From Azadirachta indica (Eukaryota > Streptophyta > Magnoliopsida > Sapindales > Meliaceae), in the NCBI GenBank assembly GCA_022749755.1, contig CM040442.1:12188457-12252456 (forward strand): DNA of 64,000 bases. Direction: 5' to 3'. Under the pieces are notes generated by a model. That model was not told the DNA's origin. It ran no database searches and saw only the letters and a program-made list of their open reading frames with translations. The stretch's first letter is position 1. Each line of letters begins with the position of its first letter. The position numbers and the translations under genes are program-made. This document shows, piece after piece, positions 36,241 to 49,139 of the stretch.

Positions 36241-38850
36241 AATATGAATGAACTTATATACTTGAAAGTTGCATTTGCTAGAGAAGACATAGATTATGGC
36301 CTTGTTAAATTGGATCATCTAAGTTTAGTAGCTGTCATCAATGATGTAATGTAGATGGTTCATAAACGACTCAAGCACTATAACAAGCAATTTGTGCTTA
36401 ATGTTATCATTCTATGGTCAAAAGAAAAAAGGGAATTGAGGACGAATATTGAGTTCATCAATGTTGTTAATGTGGTGAAGGGGAGGGGAATAGAGACACT
36501 TAAAATTGAGATGCATTTACTACCTTTACCAATAGACCAACCTACTATCCCTAAACCAAATTCTCAAGCAATCGAACTAAACACTCAGCCACTAGTATCT
36601 AAAACATTAGAAGAACCTATTTTTCAAGTAACTAAAATGAACACTCAGCCCCCAGTAGCAAGCTTGCACTAAAGACACCGACAGCAAGCCCTGTGGTAGA
36701 GCCCTTACATGTAAGCCTTAAACCTGAAGAACCCGACAATACAAGCCTCAATTAGGATAAAGAAACTAGTGCTGAACTATATAATACTGTTGAAAGATTG
36801 TTGGTTGCGTATAAAGATAGTAACAGGCAAAAACAACCATCAATAACCTCACTTGGCCAAAAAAGTGACAAACTAGCATATGTGTTCAATTCTATCCTAC
36901 CTTATGCATATATTGAAGGCTCTAATGATGGGATAGATGATGATTGCAGGAGTGAAGACTCCATCAATTGGAGAGATGATGATACAAGTAATGATCTAGC
37001 TTTTGAGGATAAGGATGGTTTTGAATTGGGCCATGATCCTACTGTTGATTCAGGTGATGACAAAGATGAACTGTCAGATGTTGATAGTGATGAGGACGAT
37101 AATGTTGGGGTGGGTAGTGGTGATGAAGAGAATGATTCAATAGCATGCACAGGGATATCCGAGAAAGGCTATTCATACATAGTGGTGAGAAAACCATTAA
37201 TATTGAAGAGGACAGACTTTTAAATTTTTTGATAAGTTTAGGGTTGTGCTTAAGGACTACGTAATAAAAGAATGTTTTTACTTGATTGGACAGAAGAATG
37301 AAAGACAAGATCACAGTAGTATGTGCAGTTAGTAATTCTTGTACATATAGAATTCATGCCTCATAGTTGGTAGATGGGCAGACATTTATGATTAAAAGCA
37401 TAAAGGTGTGCACAATTATGTTGTTATGGTGAAAAATCCAGAGATTACCAGTCATTGGGTGGTAGATAAGCTATTTGACAACATTAAAAGTAATCTAGAC
37501 ATTGGTACCCATGTGATGGCAGATCTATTAAGGGTTAAATTCAAGATCGCTATAACTAGGAAAAGGTTGTACAAGGCAAAGAAGCTTGCCCTACACATTG
37601 TAGAGAGTGATTACGTTAAGTCACACAACATATTACAAGATTATTCGAATACAATTTTGACGAGAAACAAATGGGCAACAGCAAAGATTTAGGAAGACAT
37701 GATAGGTACAAAAAGGCACTTCAAGCGCATTTTTATTAGTTATGATGCGTTGCATAAAGGGTTTAATCAAGCATGTAGAAGATTGATTGGTGTGGACAGT
37801 TGTCATTTAAAAAGTGCATTTGGTAGAGTTTTATTATTGGTTGTTGCTATGGATGCAAACAATGGAATCTTTCCATTGGTTGTGGCCATTTGTAAGGTAA
37901 AGAACAAGGATAATTGGTGCTGGCTTTTCGGATTATTAAAGGAACATATAGGGTTCGTGGATGAGATGGCTCTGACTATTATGTCAGATAGACAAAAAGG
38001 GCTAGTAGCAGCGTGTTCTCAAATGTTTCCAAGGGTTACAACTAGATATTGTGCCAGGCATGTTTATGCCAACTTCCAAAAATTGTACTCTACCAAGAAG
38101 TTAAGGGAAAAATTTTGAAAGGTTGCAAGGGCCATAAACCTTACTAATTTCAACATTGTGATGGATAAAATCAATGACGACGATAAAGAAGCTTATAAGT
38201 GGTTAATGGAGAATTCCCCTGCAATATGAAGCTGTTATTTTTTTGATCCATTTTTCTATTCTGACCATGTGACAAATAACATGAGTGAATCATAGAATTC
38301 ATGTTTCAGTGATGCTCGAATAATGCTTATCATTGACTTACTTGAGTTTATACGGTTAAAGGTTATGAAGAGACTGATAAAAAGAAGGGAAAAGGCAACA
38401 AATTGGCAGGTTGTTACCCCTAAAATTTGAGGTAAGATCGCCAAGATTGCCAAGTCAACAAGAAAGATTATAGTGATTAAAGCAAGCATAGCTGAGTTTG
38501 AAGTTATTAATCAAGTCATTGAAACAGAAAGACATTATGTTATGGATTTGTAGCAAGTATATTGTAAGTGTGGAGGATGGCAACTCAGTGGGATTCCATG
38601 CAAGCATATGTTGGCTTGCATTGTGCATTATAATGTTGATCCTGCTACATATATTGACATGTCCCTCACCAAGGATTGTTATCTTATGACATATTCATAC
38701 ACAATTAGGCCACTTCCAAACTGTGCAAATTGGCCTAAATGCGATATGCCTTAATTGTTGCATCTTGTGAAAGTGATTAAAGTTGGGAGACCAAAAAAGA
38801 ATAGAACTCGAGAAGAAATGAAAAGTTAGCAGTGGTGATGAGATATATAT
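36241..38850 (+). pseudogene. MULE transposase (mudrA-type), decayed
   Basis: The gene begins at an ATG near 36244 (MNELIYLKVAF) and is broken by about seven or more stops and some frame changes. Order of parts: N-terminal segment; acidic Asp/Ser/Glu-rich segment 36798-37200; HNYVVMVKNPEITSHWV and a transposase-associated zinc-binding-like start (37400-37690); the MULE catalytic domain 37699-38118 with GVDSCHLKSAFG (first Asp), AMDANNGIFPLV, WCWLFGLLKEHIG and MSDRQKGL (second Asp), then YCARHVYANF; a SWIM zinc finger CKCGGWQLSGIPCKHMLACI at about 38560-38620 with C-x-C...C-x-H; and a basic tail VGRPKKNRTREEMK. Family: MuDR/MULE. The element could move only if another source supplied transposase. 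Confidence 0.85.
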
Positions 38851-38904
38851 TAAGATATGGCTACTATAAAAAATTGGACTATAATAAAAAGGGGTGTCCA
38901 ACAC

Positions 38905-40639
38905 AGAAGGTAGTTTTTTAAATTTTATTAGTTGGTATGTTTTGATACAATTCCTAACATGTTTTTCCTTTTTTTTTTTTGTTTGGCACCTGTTGGTAGG
39001 TCTACAAATATATTTGCTACAACTTTTACTTCAACCTCTATAAATGGTACAATTTATGTTATTATTTTTGTGCAAATTCACTGAATTCTAAACTAACATG
39101 TGTGTAACATGTGTACATATGCAGAACAAACAAAAAGAACAAATAATGAAAGGCAAAATGTCCCCAAAAGACAAATAACTCAATCCAAGTCAAATGAGGT
39201 ACAAATAGTACCAGTTAGGTTCACCATTTCCCTAAAAGGTAATGCCTCAAGTAGCAAATATATGTTACTACCTTTTTGTGCCCTATATAAGTAGTATTAT
39301 TACTTATTCATGCCTTTTCATTTCAGCTTGCAGTTAGGTTTTGATGAAAGCTGTGAATGGAACATTTTGTACATGTCAACCCTAACTATACATAAAAGGA
39401 TGTTTTGGTGGTTCATTTTTTTGTTATAGTTTTGTTATACGATGAAAATTATGCTAATGTGCATGGGAGTTGTGTTCAATAGGTCGATTGTGCCTGTAGG
39501 TGGGAAGTAATGAACACAATGCATGCACATGAAGGATGGTGATATCATGTGTTAGGTAACCATTTTTTGGACAATGTTACTTCACAAAAAAAGGTTGTAC
39601 AAAACTATTTAATTTGGTTTCATGATCAGATTATACTTCATATTGTCCTTTTACTTTATTACAATAGAATATTATCTATCATGCTTCTTGTCACATATGT
39701 CACATTATATATATACATACGCATAACATAATCAGCATTAGGGTAAGAATTTTGGTCAGTTTTTTTCCAACTCTTCTTATTCCTTGTTGTTCAACGCTGT
39801 TTGACCTATATTGAAAGCTTTTTGAGATGTTTTTTGAGCTACCACTACTGCTTGTTTTCATTGTACATGCGTAACCATTGTATTATTCTTTTGTAGGCTT
39901 CCAAAATTTAAAATATCCAAATGATGGCTCCTGTGCACAAAAAAAATACAATTTGTTAGGATTTTTTTAGATTTTAGAAATTCTTACCTCGACTCTTTTA
40001 CCACAAGAGCATAGTCTATTTCTAAATTTTATCATTGCACCATTAATGTTAACATCATCATTGCATTTTGAAGTCATTGTAGATTACTAATTTTGGAATT
40101 GTAAAGTTGTTGGATGTAAGAAAATGATGTTTAGCTTGTTGTTGATAAGTTTGTAGGGTTGTGGATTATGAGAAAATGGTGTGTAGCTTAGTGTTTGCTC
40201 GTTTGTAAGATTGTGGTTGTGAGAAAATAGTGTCCAGAAAACTATATTGTTGGCTTATGGGGTTGTTCAGAGAGTGGTGTGTATACTGCTATAGTGTAGC
40301 TTACTCTTGTTAAGCGAAATTTTTATGAATTTAATTGTGTAAAGAATCGTGTGTATACTGCTATAATGGTAGTGTGAGTTTGCAAATGCTAATGGGGTGT
40401 TTATATAGGCTAACTTTTCGACCGTTGTAGATGAAAACGGTAACATTTTCTCTTTTCTGATTGCTAAAAAATGAATTTAAGTGTTGCTTTACATGGGGTT
40501 AGTATTATAATTTTATTAGTTTATTATTTTTTTATTTCCTTCTTCCTTGTTGGCTGCTAATCTCTACTTAAGGGGCCCACTATTATGACGTGGAACCTAT
40601 TTTAGTTTTCAAACTTCTAATCAAGGGTATTATTGTCAT
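38905..40639. other. 3' non-coding part of the MULE
   Basis: No coding pattern was recognised past the transposase tail. 40125-40370 contains short imperfect repeats (GAGAAAATGGTGTGTAGC-like and GTGTGTATACTGCTAT, the latter at about 40273 and 40350). Confidence 0.45.
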
Positions 40640-40766
40640 TTATCCCAAAAATAGTGTTTTTATTCATTAACGAAAGTAATTATTAGACTTAATGGTGTAA
40701 TTTTGAAAACTTAGGGAGGTATCAAGGTATTTCTTAAAACATGAAGGGGGTATCAAGAATTTTTCC
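40640..40766 (-). repeat. Right terminal inverted repeat of the MULE
   Basis: Ends GGTATCAAGAATTTTTCC on the plus strand, directly before the second ATTGGAAAA. TNL2 starts 11 bp downstream. Confidence 0.9.
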
Positions 40767-40777
40767 ATTGGAAAATC

Positions 40778-43700
40778 ATGGCTACTACTACTTCTTCTTC
40801 TTCTCCTCAAATAAAGTACAATATATTTTTATGTTTTAGTGGTAAAAATACTCGAAAAAATTTTGTGCAGCTTTACAAGTCTTCTTTACATAATTTTGTG
40901 CAGAAAAATATTGAAACTTTCATTGATAACTAGCTTAAGAGGGGAAGTGAACTTTCACCATCTCTTTTGGATGCAATGAAGGAGCAAAGATTTTGGTTAT
41001 TACTTTTTCAAAGTGATATGCTTCTTCAAGGTGGTGTTGGATAAACTTGTAAAGATCCTCAAATGCAAGAATAAATATGGGTAGATTGTTGTACTTGTTT
41101 TCTATCACATTGATCCATTAAATGTGAGAAATTAGACGAGGATTTTTAGAGATTTATTTTCCAAGCTTGAAGAATGATTTTAGGGAAGATTAGAGAAGCT
41201 ACAAAGATGGAGGATTGCTTTTGAGGGAAGTTGCCAATCTATTGGACTTTGACTCTCAATTAATTAGGTAATGTTAATTTTCCCTGTGTATTACTCGTTT
41301 TGGAGCATAAAGTCACTATAGCAAACTTTCTATTAAAATTAAAAGCATTAAATTTGTAGAAATGGAAGGAAACTTAAGTGAGAAAATGTAAAACTTACTT
41401 AAAAAATGAAAGCTTATGAAAAATTGGGTTTTATTACCATATACGGTATGATAATCTAGGTTGAAATATCAAATTATTTGTGTATGTAGTATATAATCAA
41501 CTAATAAAAAAATAGAACTCTGAAGTTTTTCTTTATTCTGAATATTTGTTTTTGTTTCATCTTTACAATAATTGTTGTTTGTAAGTATTGACCATAAATA
41601 ACAATACTCAAATTGTAATATTAAATTCTATTTATTTATTACATCAGGGAGTTAACTATCAAGCAAATTTTCTAATTACTTCTTGATCTGATTAAGCTTC
41701 AGAAATTAACTCTTCATCAAATTATCTATCTGTAAGTAATAATATACATTCTTTCACACCCTCTGTGCATATATATATATATATATATTAAAGATCTATT
41801 AAAACTTATTGTCTCTTTTTCTTAAAATATGTCTTAGGCTTGAATCTTTCCTTGTAGAGGAAATTGCCAATCATATTATGAAGAAACTTGATGAAATATC
41901 TCCCAGTGATAATAAAGAGCTATTGGTTGAAGTAAATTCAAACATTATGGAAATTGAATCATTATTAAGCATTAGGTCTAAACATGTTTGCACTTTAAGG
42001 ATTTGGGGCCTTGGTGGCATAGGGAAGACAACAATTATTAGTGCTATTTTAATAAAATTTCCAATTATTTTGAAGGGCCTCTCTTCGTTCACAATGTTTG
42101 ATAAGAAACAGAAAAAATAACTTGCAATTGAAAACTTTTTTAGTTTATTAGAGGACAAAAGTATGAATATCGACATTTCCAGTAGAAAACTTGATTTTAG
42201 AAAAGAAAGACTTAGTCACAAGTAGGTTTTAATTGTTTTTGATGATGTGACAAGTTCAAAACAAATAAAATTTTTAGTGAAAGGTTTGACAGGTTCATGC
42301 TAGGAAGTCAAGTTATAATAATAACTAGAGACATACAAGTGCTCAAAAATTATGGTGTAGATACAATATATGAGGTCAAGGCATCGTTACATAAAGATTC
42401 TCTTAAACTTTTTAGTCAATATGCCTTTAAAAAAATTATCCTAATTTGAAGTACTTTCAATTATCAAATAAGATAGTAAAATATGCTCAAGGTATTCTAT
42501 TAGCTCTTAAAGTGTTGAGTTGCACTTTATTTGAAAAGGAAAAAGAATATTGGAGAAGTGCAATAAGTAAATTGAAAAGAGTCCACATATGGATATCTAA
42601 AAGGTGTTAAAAATAAGTTATGATGGCTTGGATGATGATGAGCAAAATATATTTTTAGATATCGCATGTTTCTTTTTTAAAGGAGAAGATAAAGACCTTA
42701 TGATGAAATTTTTTTATGGTAGTGGGTTCTTCGCAAAAAAAGGATAAGTGATCTTGTTGATAAGTCTCTGTTGATTATATCAAACATGAAGATAGCAATG
42801 CATGATTTACTACAAGAGATGAGAAGATAAATTGTTTGGCAAGAGTCCATTAAAGATCCTAAAAAACGTAGTCGATTGTGGTATCACAAAGATGTTTATG
42901 AAGTTTTGATAAAAAATATAGTGAGTTTCAAATATACACTTCTTTTTCCTGCTTTCTATATTTATACAAGATTTAATTTATCATTTTGTTAGAGAATATT
43001 ATTTTTAAAACAATATTGCACATACAAACTACGTGTATAAATTGATGTAACAAAAATTTAATAGAAAAATATTAAAAATCAACAAGTCCCCATAACATAA
43101 GGGATAAGAGTTGACATGATGATAAGGTATAAATATTGCATACACATTACATCTTGTATAATGCATCACTTATTGCTTTCACATTTGTATGCATTAACAA
43201 TTGAGAATTTGACCACTTAACATCAATTGTATGTATCAATTTTATAAATTTAATGCTAATTTATGATATGTTATTGATTATTAAAGGGATTGCAGCAATT
43301 GAGGGCATTGCTTTGGATATGTTTAAAATCAAAGAGATACACCTAAATCCTTTTGCTTTGACAAAGATGTATAAATTGAGACTCGTCAAATTCTATATCT
43401 TAGTTCATGGAAAGAACAAAATTAGGCTACACCATTTTCAAGGCTTGTAATATGTTTTCTTTGAGCTAAGATATCTTTATTGGCTTGGATATCCATTGAA
43501 ATCGTTGCCATCAAATAGTCATGCCAAGAATCTTATTTCTTTCGAAATGCCTCATAGTAATATTGAACAACTTTGGAATGGTGTTGAGATATGTGTTAAT
43601 AGTTTACATGGCAATCTTTCGATATACAGTAATTTGTATATATATATATATCTATATATCATATATAAACTAATTATTTATGTTGGTCATTTTTTTGCTT

Positions 43701-45726
43701 TTTTGCCACCAGCATCTTGGTAAGCTAAAGTATATAAATACAAGTAACTCCAAGCACCTAATCGAACTTCCATACCTTTCACTAGCTCCAAAAAACTTGA
43801 AAGCTCGAATTTAGAAGGCTGCACAAATTTGATTGAAGCTTCATCTATTCATTATCTAAATAAGCTTCTTATCTTGTGCCAAAGCCGTACTAGTCTTCCC
43901 AGATCCTTCGAGTATATATCCAGAGTAGTTATATTGAATCCTCAAAATTGCTCAAGTCTTAAGAGCCTGTCGATCAACATATGTAAGTTGAGATCTCTTC
44001 AACATTTTAATCCATTTGGTTGTTCAAAACTTGAGAGATTGCCTGAAAAGATTGGAGATAGGCTTTGAAGGAGCTAAAAGCTTAAAGAACTGCAATAAGA
44101 AAAGTACCTACATCAATTGTATGTTTAAGTAATCTTCACATATTGTCTCTAGAAAGACACAAGGATCAGCTGCAGATTAGTCTTCAATTTCCTAGTAATG
44201 TCTCAGTCTTGCATGTTTTGACAAATCTAAATCTTTCTAATTATGGTATCACAGAATTACCAAAAAATCTAGGCCAATTGTCTTCACTAAAAATTTTGTT
44301 TTTGGATAGAAACAATTTCGAGCGAACACTAGAAAGAATCATACATCTTTCCAACTTGTTCTTGTTCAACATAAGCTATTGCGAGAGATTTCAATCCTTA
44401 CCAGAGCTTCTATGCGACATAACTAATATGGAAGCACAATATTGCACGTCATTGCAGTCATAGGACGTTTATCTATTCTATTCAAACCAACTTCATGGAA
44501 TTATTAGCAATTTAACTTCATTAACTGCTTCAAATTGGATCGAGATGCCCCAAAAAAAATTGTCAAGGATGCTTTATGGAAAATTCAGGTTATGGCAACT
44601 GAATGGAGGAATGAAAATGACAAGGTTTTTCCGTTTACTCTCTTTTTGTATATGAAATTGTTTAAACTTAATTTTTTCCCCTTGCTACAGATTCTGTTAT
44701 TGTCTTTTTTGTGTTGCATATTATGTGAGATAAAGGTTATTACGTCTCTCGCTAGTAGAAGTAGTTTTTGCTTAAAAAAGCAAATTTAATAGTTAATTTT
44801 TTTTAGCTAAATTATGATAAATATTATGATAAAAATAAAAACAAGATAACAAAGATCGCCTCAATCTTAATTTCCCAATCGATATCAACAATTTGTGATC
44901 ACCATATATTCTCTCTATGTTTTTTCTCTTATAAGAAAGTTTTTGATCTACAAATCTATTGGACCACCATAGAGATCTTTTTTAATTTTATGGCAATACC
45001 AATGCATTAGGTCAATTCTAGAAATTATTATTTATTTTCCTATCTTTTTCTTTATCTCTTTTACCTTTATGTATACAGGTGCTGTATATTATAGTCATAT
45101 ACAAGAAAGAAGTTTTCTTTTTCTTTTTTGTTGCACAAGAATCATATGAAATGCCAGCCAGTGGTTCTCTCTATAACCCTAGAAACCAAATTCCATGATG
45201 GTTTACCTTTAAAAGTTTGGGATCTTCGATAACTCTAAAGCTTCCAACAGGTTGATTTATAGACAACTTCGTCAGCTTTGCTCTGTGCGCTGTTATAGCT
45301 TTTAGAGACTGTCAGTGACAATGGCCTAGATTTTCAAGTTGTCTGCAAATGCCAACTCAAATCATCAGAAGACACAAATGGTTTGGATCTTGTTTTTGGT
45401 TATTTGTTCGGATGGGCCGATTTTTACATTGAACCTCATTTTGAAGGTTCAGATCATGTGTTTCTAGGATATGATTGTGTTTCATGATTTTTATCACAAC
45501 TAAACGTTGGCTCTGTTCTAGTTCTATCTTGCTAATGGTCTTGATAATCGTAAAGACTGTTGCAAGGTGACCAAATGTGTAGTTCATTTGTTGTACATAG
45601 AGGATTGTGGAGAATTTCACAAGTTTCAGTTCTGATAATGAGGAAGAGGAACCACAACCCAAAAGACTGAAGTTTTTAAAATATCCGTTGTGGGATGGTT
45701 CTTCCGTGCCATCTGCATTTTTATAA
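40778..45726 (+). pseudogene. TNL2: TIR-NBS-LRR copy, heavily decayed, five ancestral exons
   Basis: Inverted paralogue of TNL1. Ancestral exons by comparison: 40778-41267, 41838-42920, 43287-43588, 43710-44624 and 45139-45726. The TIR exon has TAG where TNL1 reads R in DNRLKRG and loses the frame before SSRWC. Exon 2 keeps GLGGIGKTT, but a deletion and stops follow (KK* at about 42118; TAG where TNL1 has TGA, near 42223). Exon 3 lost its donor: GAG is followed by AT instead of GT (43589). Exon 4 lost the AG before CAGCATC (CAC instead of TAG). Exon 5 is preceded by CAA instead of TAG. The lesions differ from TNL1, so most arose after duplication. The MULE sits 2 bp upstream of its ATG. Confidence 0.85.
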
Positions 45727-47349
45727 ATTTTCTTTTATTTTGATTCCTTTTATTTTGGATTCTACAGTAGTTTCCTTTTGTTAATATATAATATCAAATT
45801 GTCACTTGACTTAAAAGATATAAGAATACTTATGGTCAAAATAATATTTAAGGAATTAATTGAGAAGATTAATCTCAAAGATGTGAGAAGCTTGAATTAT
45901 CATGACCACTTGAATTGCTATGGCATTTAATAAAAAAAAAATGCTCCAATTGCTTTTTCTATTAATTAATTATAATGATTGATTAATTTGGTTATACGTC
46001 TTTGTTTTACAATTCAAGAATGTTATAGAAACTATATATAATTAGCAGCTGTAGTCCCAAACTGTGTGATGAAATTGATGCCAAAAGGAAAAAACTAACA
46101 AGTTACAGTCAAAAAAGGTAGCATCGAAATTAAAAGTGCTGGTTTTTCCTTTTAACATATTTTTGTATGCACATCACATTTGGGTCCAACTATAAGACAG
46201 ATATATAAAAAATAACTGGCAGTAATATTTAGGAATGACATATGAAATGGCAGTAAGAGGCAAACATAGATGTTAGTAACAAAATCTTAATACACGTTAC
46301 AGAGAATAAATTAATTTGCTTGGAAAACCCACAACTAAAATAATTAGAATTAAAAATAAAAAGAAATATTTTTAATTATTGAATTCTACAAAACTAAATC
46401 AAATGAAAAGAATCAATATCCAATGAAAGAAATACCAAAAAAAGAATGAAATCCTAAAAACTCATAACATTCAAATTGAAGTATGTTTATACACCTGTTT
46501 ATGCACTAAGAGAAAATGAAAAGAATCACTAAGAGAAACTTTATGCACCTGTTTAGGAAAATGAAAAACCAAATTATTTATAAAATCCATAGATAAACGC
46601 ATCAACTAACTATAGTCAGTTGCAAAAACATGAAAAAATTACCATTAAAAAAAAAAGCATGCATCCAATTACCTTAAGAATGGTAAAACCTAATTTATAG
46701 GAAAAGTTTACATTTGTCAAACAAAAATTCAAGTGGAAATTTTAACATATGGATAGAATTGATATCGATTAATTGTTGAAATATAGATAGAGTTGAGTTC
46801 TTTAGGGAGATAGGAGAAGAGAGATGAGAGGCAAAGAGGACTGAGAGACAGAAGATAGGGAAAAATGGGACTAAGGATAAAAAATTTCAAATTTGTTCAA
46901 TGGCATTTTTGAAAATATAAACTTTCATTAAAATTTCTAGTACTATCCGGCCCAGTAATCGAAGTCTTAATTTAGAAAAGTATCTTATTAGTGCTAATTG
47001 AAAATTCATGTAAAGTGCTAAAGTCATTCAAATAATTAATTTCATAAAAAATTATCAAACATTATTTAGTTCTTTACAAATGCTAATCAATACATACTAT
47101 TAAGCACTATCAAATATACCCAAAGTTTCTAAATTAGCAAATTCTACACTGATCAAGAAAGAAGGATTATTTAGATAACATTTACATGATTTTTGAGTCT
47201 AGTCCCTAATTTCTTTTATTCTACAAATTCGAATGTTACCTATCTCTTTTACACACCCGCTTATTTTATTTGAACCCATTAGATCCAAAACTTCAAAGTT
47301 TGTCAAATTCCTTAATTCTACACCAAAAAATAATACACATTGGGCTTCA
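45727..47349. other. Spacer after TNL2; one MITE-like fragment
   Basis: No gene recognised. 46880-47115 is similar to 53050-53300 in the same orientation (shared blocks TTTGTTCAA, AATATAA.TTTCATTAAA, GAAGT.TTAAT.TAGAAAA and AAGTGCTAAA), so both belong to one dispersed family, probably the MITE-like repeat described at 52656. Confidence 0.5.
46880..47115. repeat. Dispersed repeat copy (paired with 53050-53300)
   Basis: Direct, diverged match of about 230 bp to 53050-53300. No terminal duplication was seen. It sits just left of the LARD-like element; its sister sits just right. Confidence 0.55.
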
Positions 47350-47705
47350 TGCTAGCAGGCCCGATATTTGATCAGCCTTAGTGTGTTCTGTTCGAATTAG
47401 CTGAGGAAGAGTTCTCATAAGATGTCACAGGAAAGAGTCTAGGTAGAACAATAAAATTGTTGCTTGATGAAATTCTTATGAGAGAGGAAAATTACAATCA
47501 ATTCGAAGTAAATTGAGATTTTGCTAGATACACTCCAAATACTTCTAAAATTTTCGCTATTGGGACAAGGAAATTAGTACTTATATACATATATATATAT
47601 ATATATCACTCTTCTCATGTAAATGGATTCATGAATTTTCTAAAATAAGCAATAAAGTGGTTTTTTCTTATCAATGAAAAAGAGAAAAATTTAATTTTTA
47701 CTGTA
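47350..47705 (+). repeat. Left LTR of the LARD-like element
   Basis: About 356 bp including a (AT)n run at 47586-47606. It pairs with 51576-51909. Confidence 0.7.
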
Positions 47706-48780
47706 TGATATCAAAGTCGCAAATTTCAGTATTAATAGTTGGCACTGTCTATGAGAAGCAATACAAAATATTGTGAGAGTTAGCAGGGAAGCACAACAAT
47801 GGTGAAGAAAATTAGAAGTGAATGTTTGAAAAAAAAAAAGGAGGGGGGCTCAAAACTTAGAAACCGTGGGACAGAAAGAGGTATGGTGGGCTATTTATTT
47901 GATGAAAAAAAAGCATGGGAACAATCAGGTGTGGAGAAATAAAAATTCAATGTGGATGACTAGCTACATAGGAGGAGATTAAGCAAGAGTAAAAAAATTG
48001 TAAAAACAAAAGAAAAAAAAGAAAGAGAGCTTGGAAGTTACGAGAAACGAAGTATGATAAACTGATGACAACAGAATTTCTGTTGGTGGTGTTAAAAAAG
48101 GAGAGTGGGAGACAATCTGGGGATGTAAAAAGTAGTAAAAAATAAAAAATAGTGGAGAGATTAAAAACTCAAAAAAAAAATTAATGATTTAAAAAAAATT
48201 GACGAAAATAGGCATGAGAAGAATATCATGTGGCTGTAGAAATAAAAAAGGGAAAGATGGAAGATCAGGTGGCCAAACAAATTGAAAAGAAGAAGAAAAA
48301 AGAAAGATTAGGTGGCCAAACAAATAGAGAAAAAGAGAAAATGAGGCGGCCAAATAAAAAAATCACGGGAATCTTATATGTAGTATAAAAAGGAAGGGAA
48401 GAAATTGCCTATAGTTTTGGCAAATTGTTAACATCTAGCTAGCCACCATCGCCGTTGATAACCACTACCAACAAACTTAGAATAATGTCATAGCAAACCC
48501 AAGATAGCACAGAAACGGCTTTCCAGCCATCGCGTAGCGCATAAACACTTTCTAGCCATTGCCTTGCCATCTTGTTATTGACTTTGTGACGGAAGTACTT
48601 GCCGGAACTAAAGTTATGCTCCGGAGACAGATGATTCTGGGGGAGCAATGGATGAGTCTTCATCGCAATCAAAGGCGTCGGTGATGGACACAAATATACT
48701 AGATGACTAGAGTGCTAATTTGGTCGCATTTGATTTACAGAGGAAGTTGGGCCACTTTTGTGAAGGACAAATGAAAAGCC

Positions 48781-48900
48781 AGACAAGCTACAGAAGCTTA
48801 CATTCACGCAACAATGGGATTAGAAAAGTTTAGTTACGCTGAGCTTAGAAAAGCTACCCAGAATTTCACAGAAGAGATCGGGGGAAGCAGGAGAGGCTAG
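48781..48900 (+). pseudogene. Receptor-like kinase fragment captured in the LARD-like element
   Basis: An open reading from 48781 to the TAG at 48898-48900 gives RQATEAYIHAT then MGLEKFSYAELRKATQNF and TEEIGG. In S-domain/PK1-type plant receptor kinases the juxtamembrane part and kinase start read ...ATGFRRFSYAELKKAT.NFTEEIGRGAGG, so the match is residue by residue up to the glycine loop. The glycine loop is then lost (GGSRRG and stop). Only about 40 codons are present. It is probably a captured piece of a host exon; it has no function by itself. Confidence 0.7.
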
Positions 48901-49139
48901 ACCCGTATTGACAAAAAGTTGCAGCTCAGAAAATCACCGTCATCATGCAGAAGAATTACCTATTGAAATTCTTTCCTATTGCATTTTCTAGTTTGGATAT
49001 CATTCTCTGATGTTCCAGTTTTAGTTTGAGTAGCAATACTGTCCAATATTGCAGCAAAGGTTACACCATACGGTCATTACTTACCAGGGGCAAGCTAAAT
49101 GCACCACGCTGAAAGGAGATTAAAAAAAAAAAACAAAGG

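Larger units (their letters stand above)
35090..40775 (+). mobile_element. MULE (Mutator-like transposon), 5668 bp with 9-bp target duplication
   Basis: The element spans 35099-40766. It is flanked by a perfect 9-bp repeat ATTGGAAAA (35090-35098 and 40767-40775). The ends are inverted repeats of about 125 bp: GGGAAAATTCTTGATACC at the left, GGAAAAATTCTTGATACC read from the right, both continuing CTTCATGTTTTAAGAAATACC and further to near AAAAACACT. It encodes a mudrA-type transposase on the plus strand (36241-38850). The empty target appears upstream of TNL1 as CAATTGGAAAATCATGG. This is the only element in the window with target duplication, matched ends, coding region and empty site all visible. 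Confidence 0.95.

Noticed and set aside
36902..37314. Ser/Leu-rich minus-strand open frames in the MULE
   Set aside because: They are the reverse of the acidic Asp/Ser-rich segment of the transposase; composition explains them.
48439..48693. An 84-codon minus-strand frame in the LARD-like element
   Set aside because: No recognisable family; it lies in non-coding LTR-element DNA next to the kinase fragment on the other strand.
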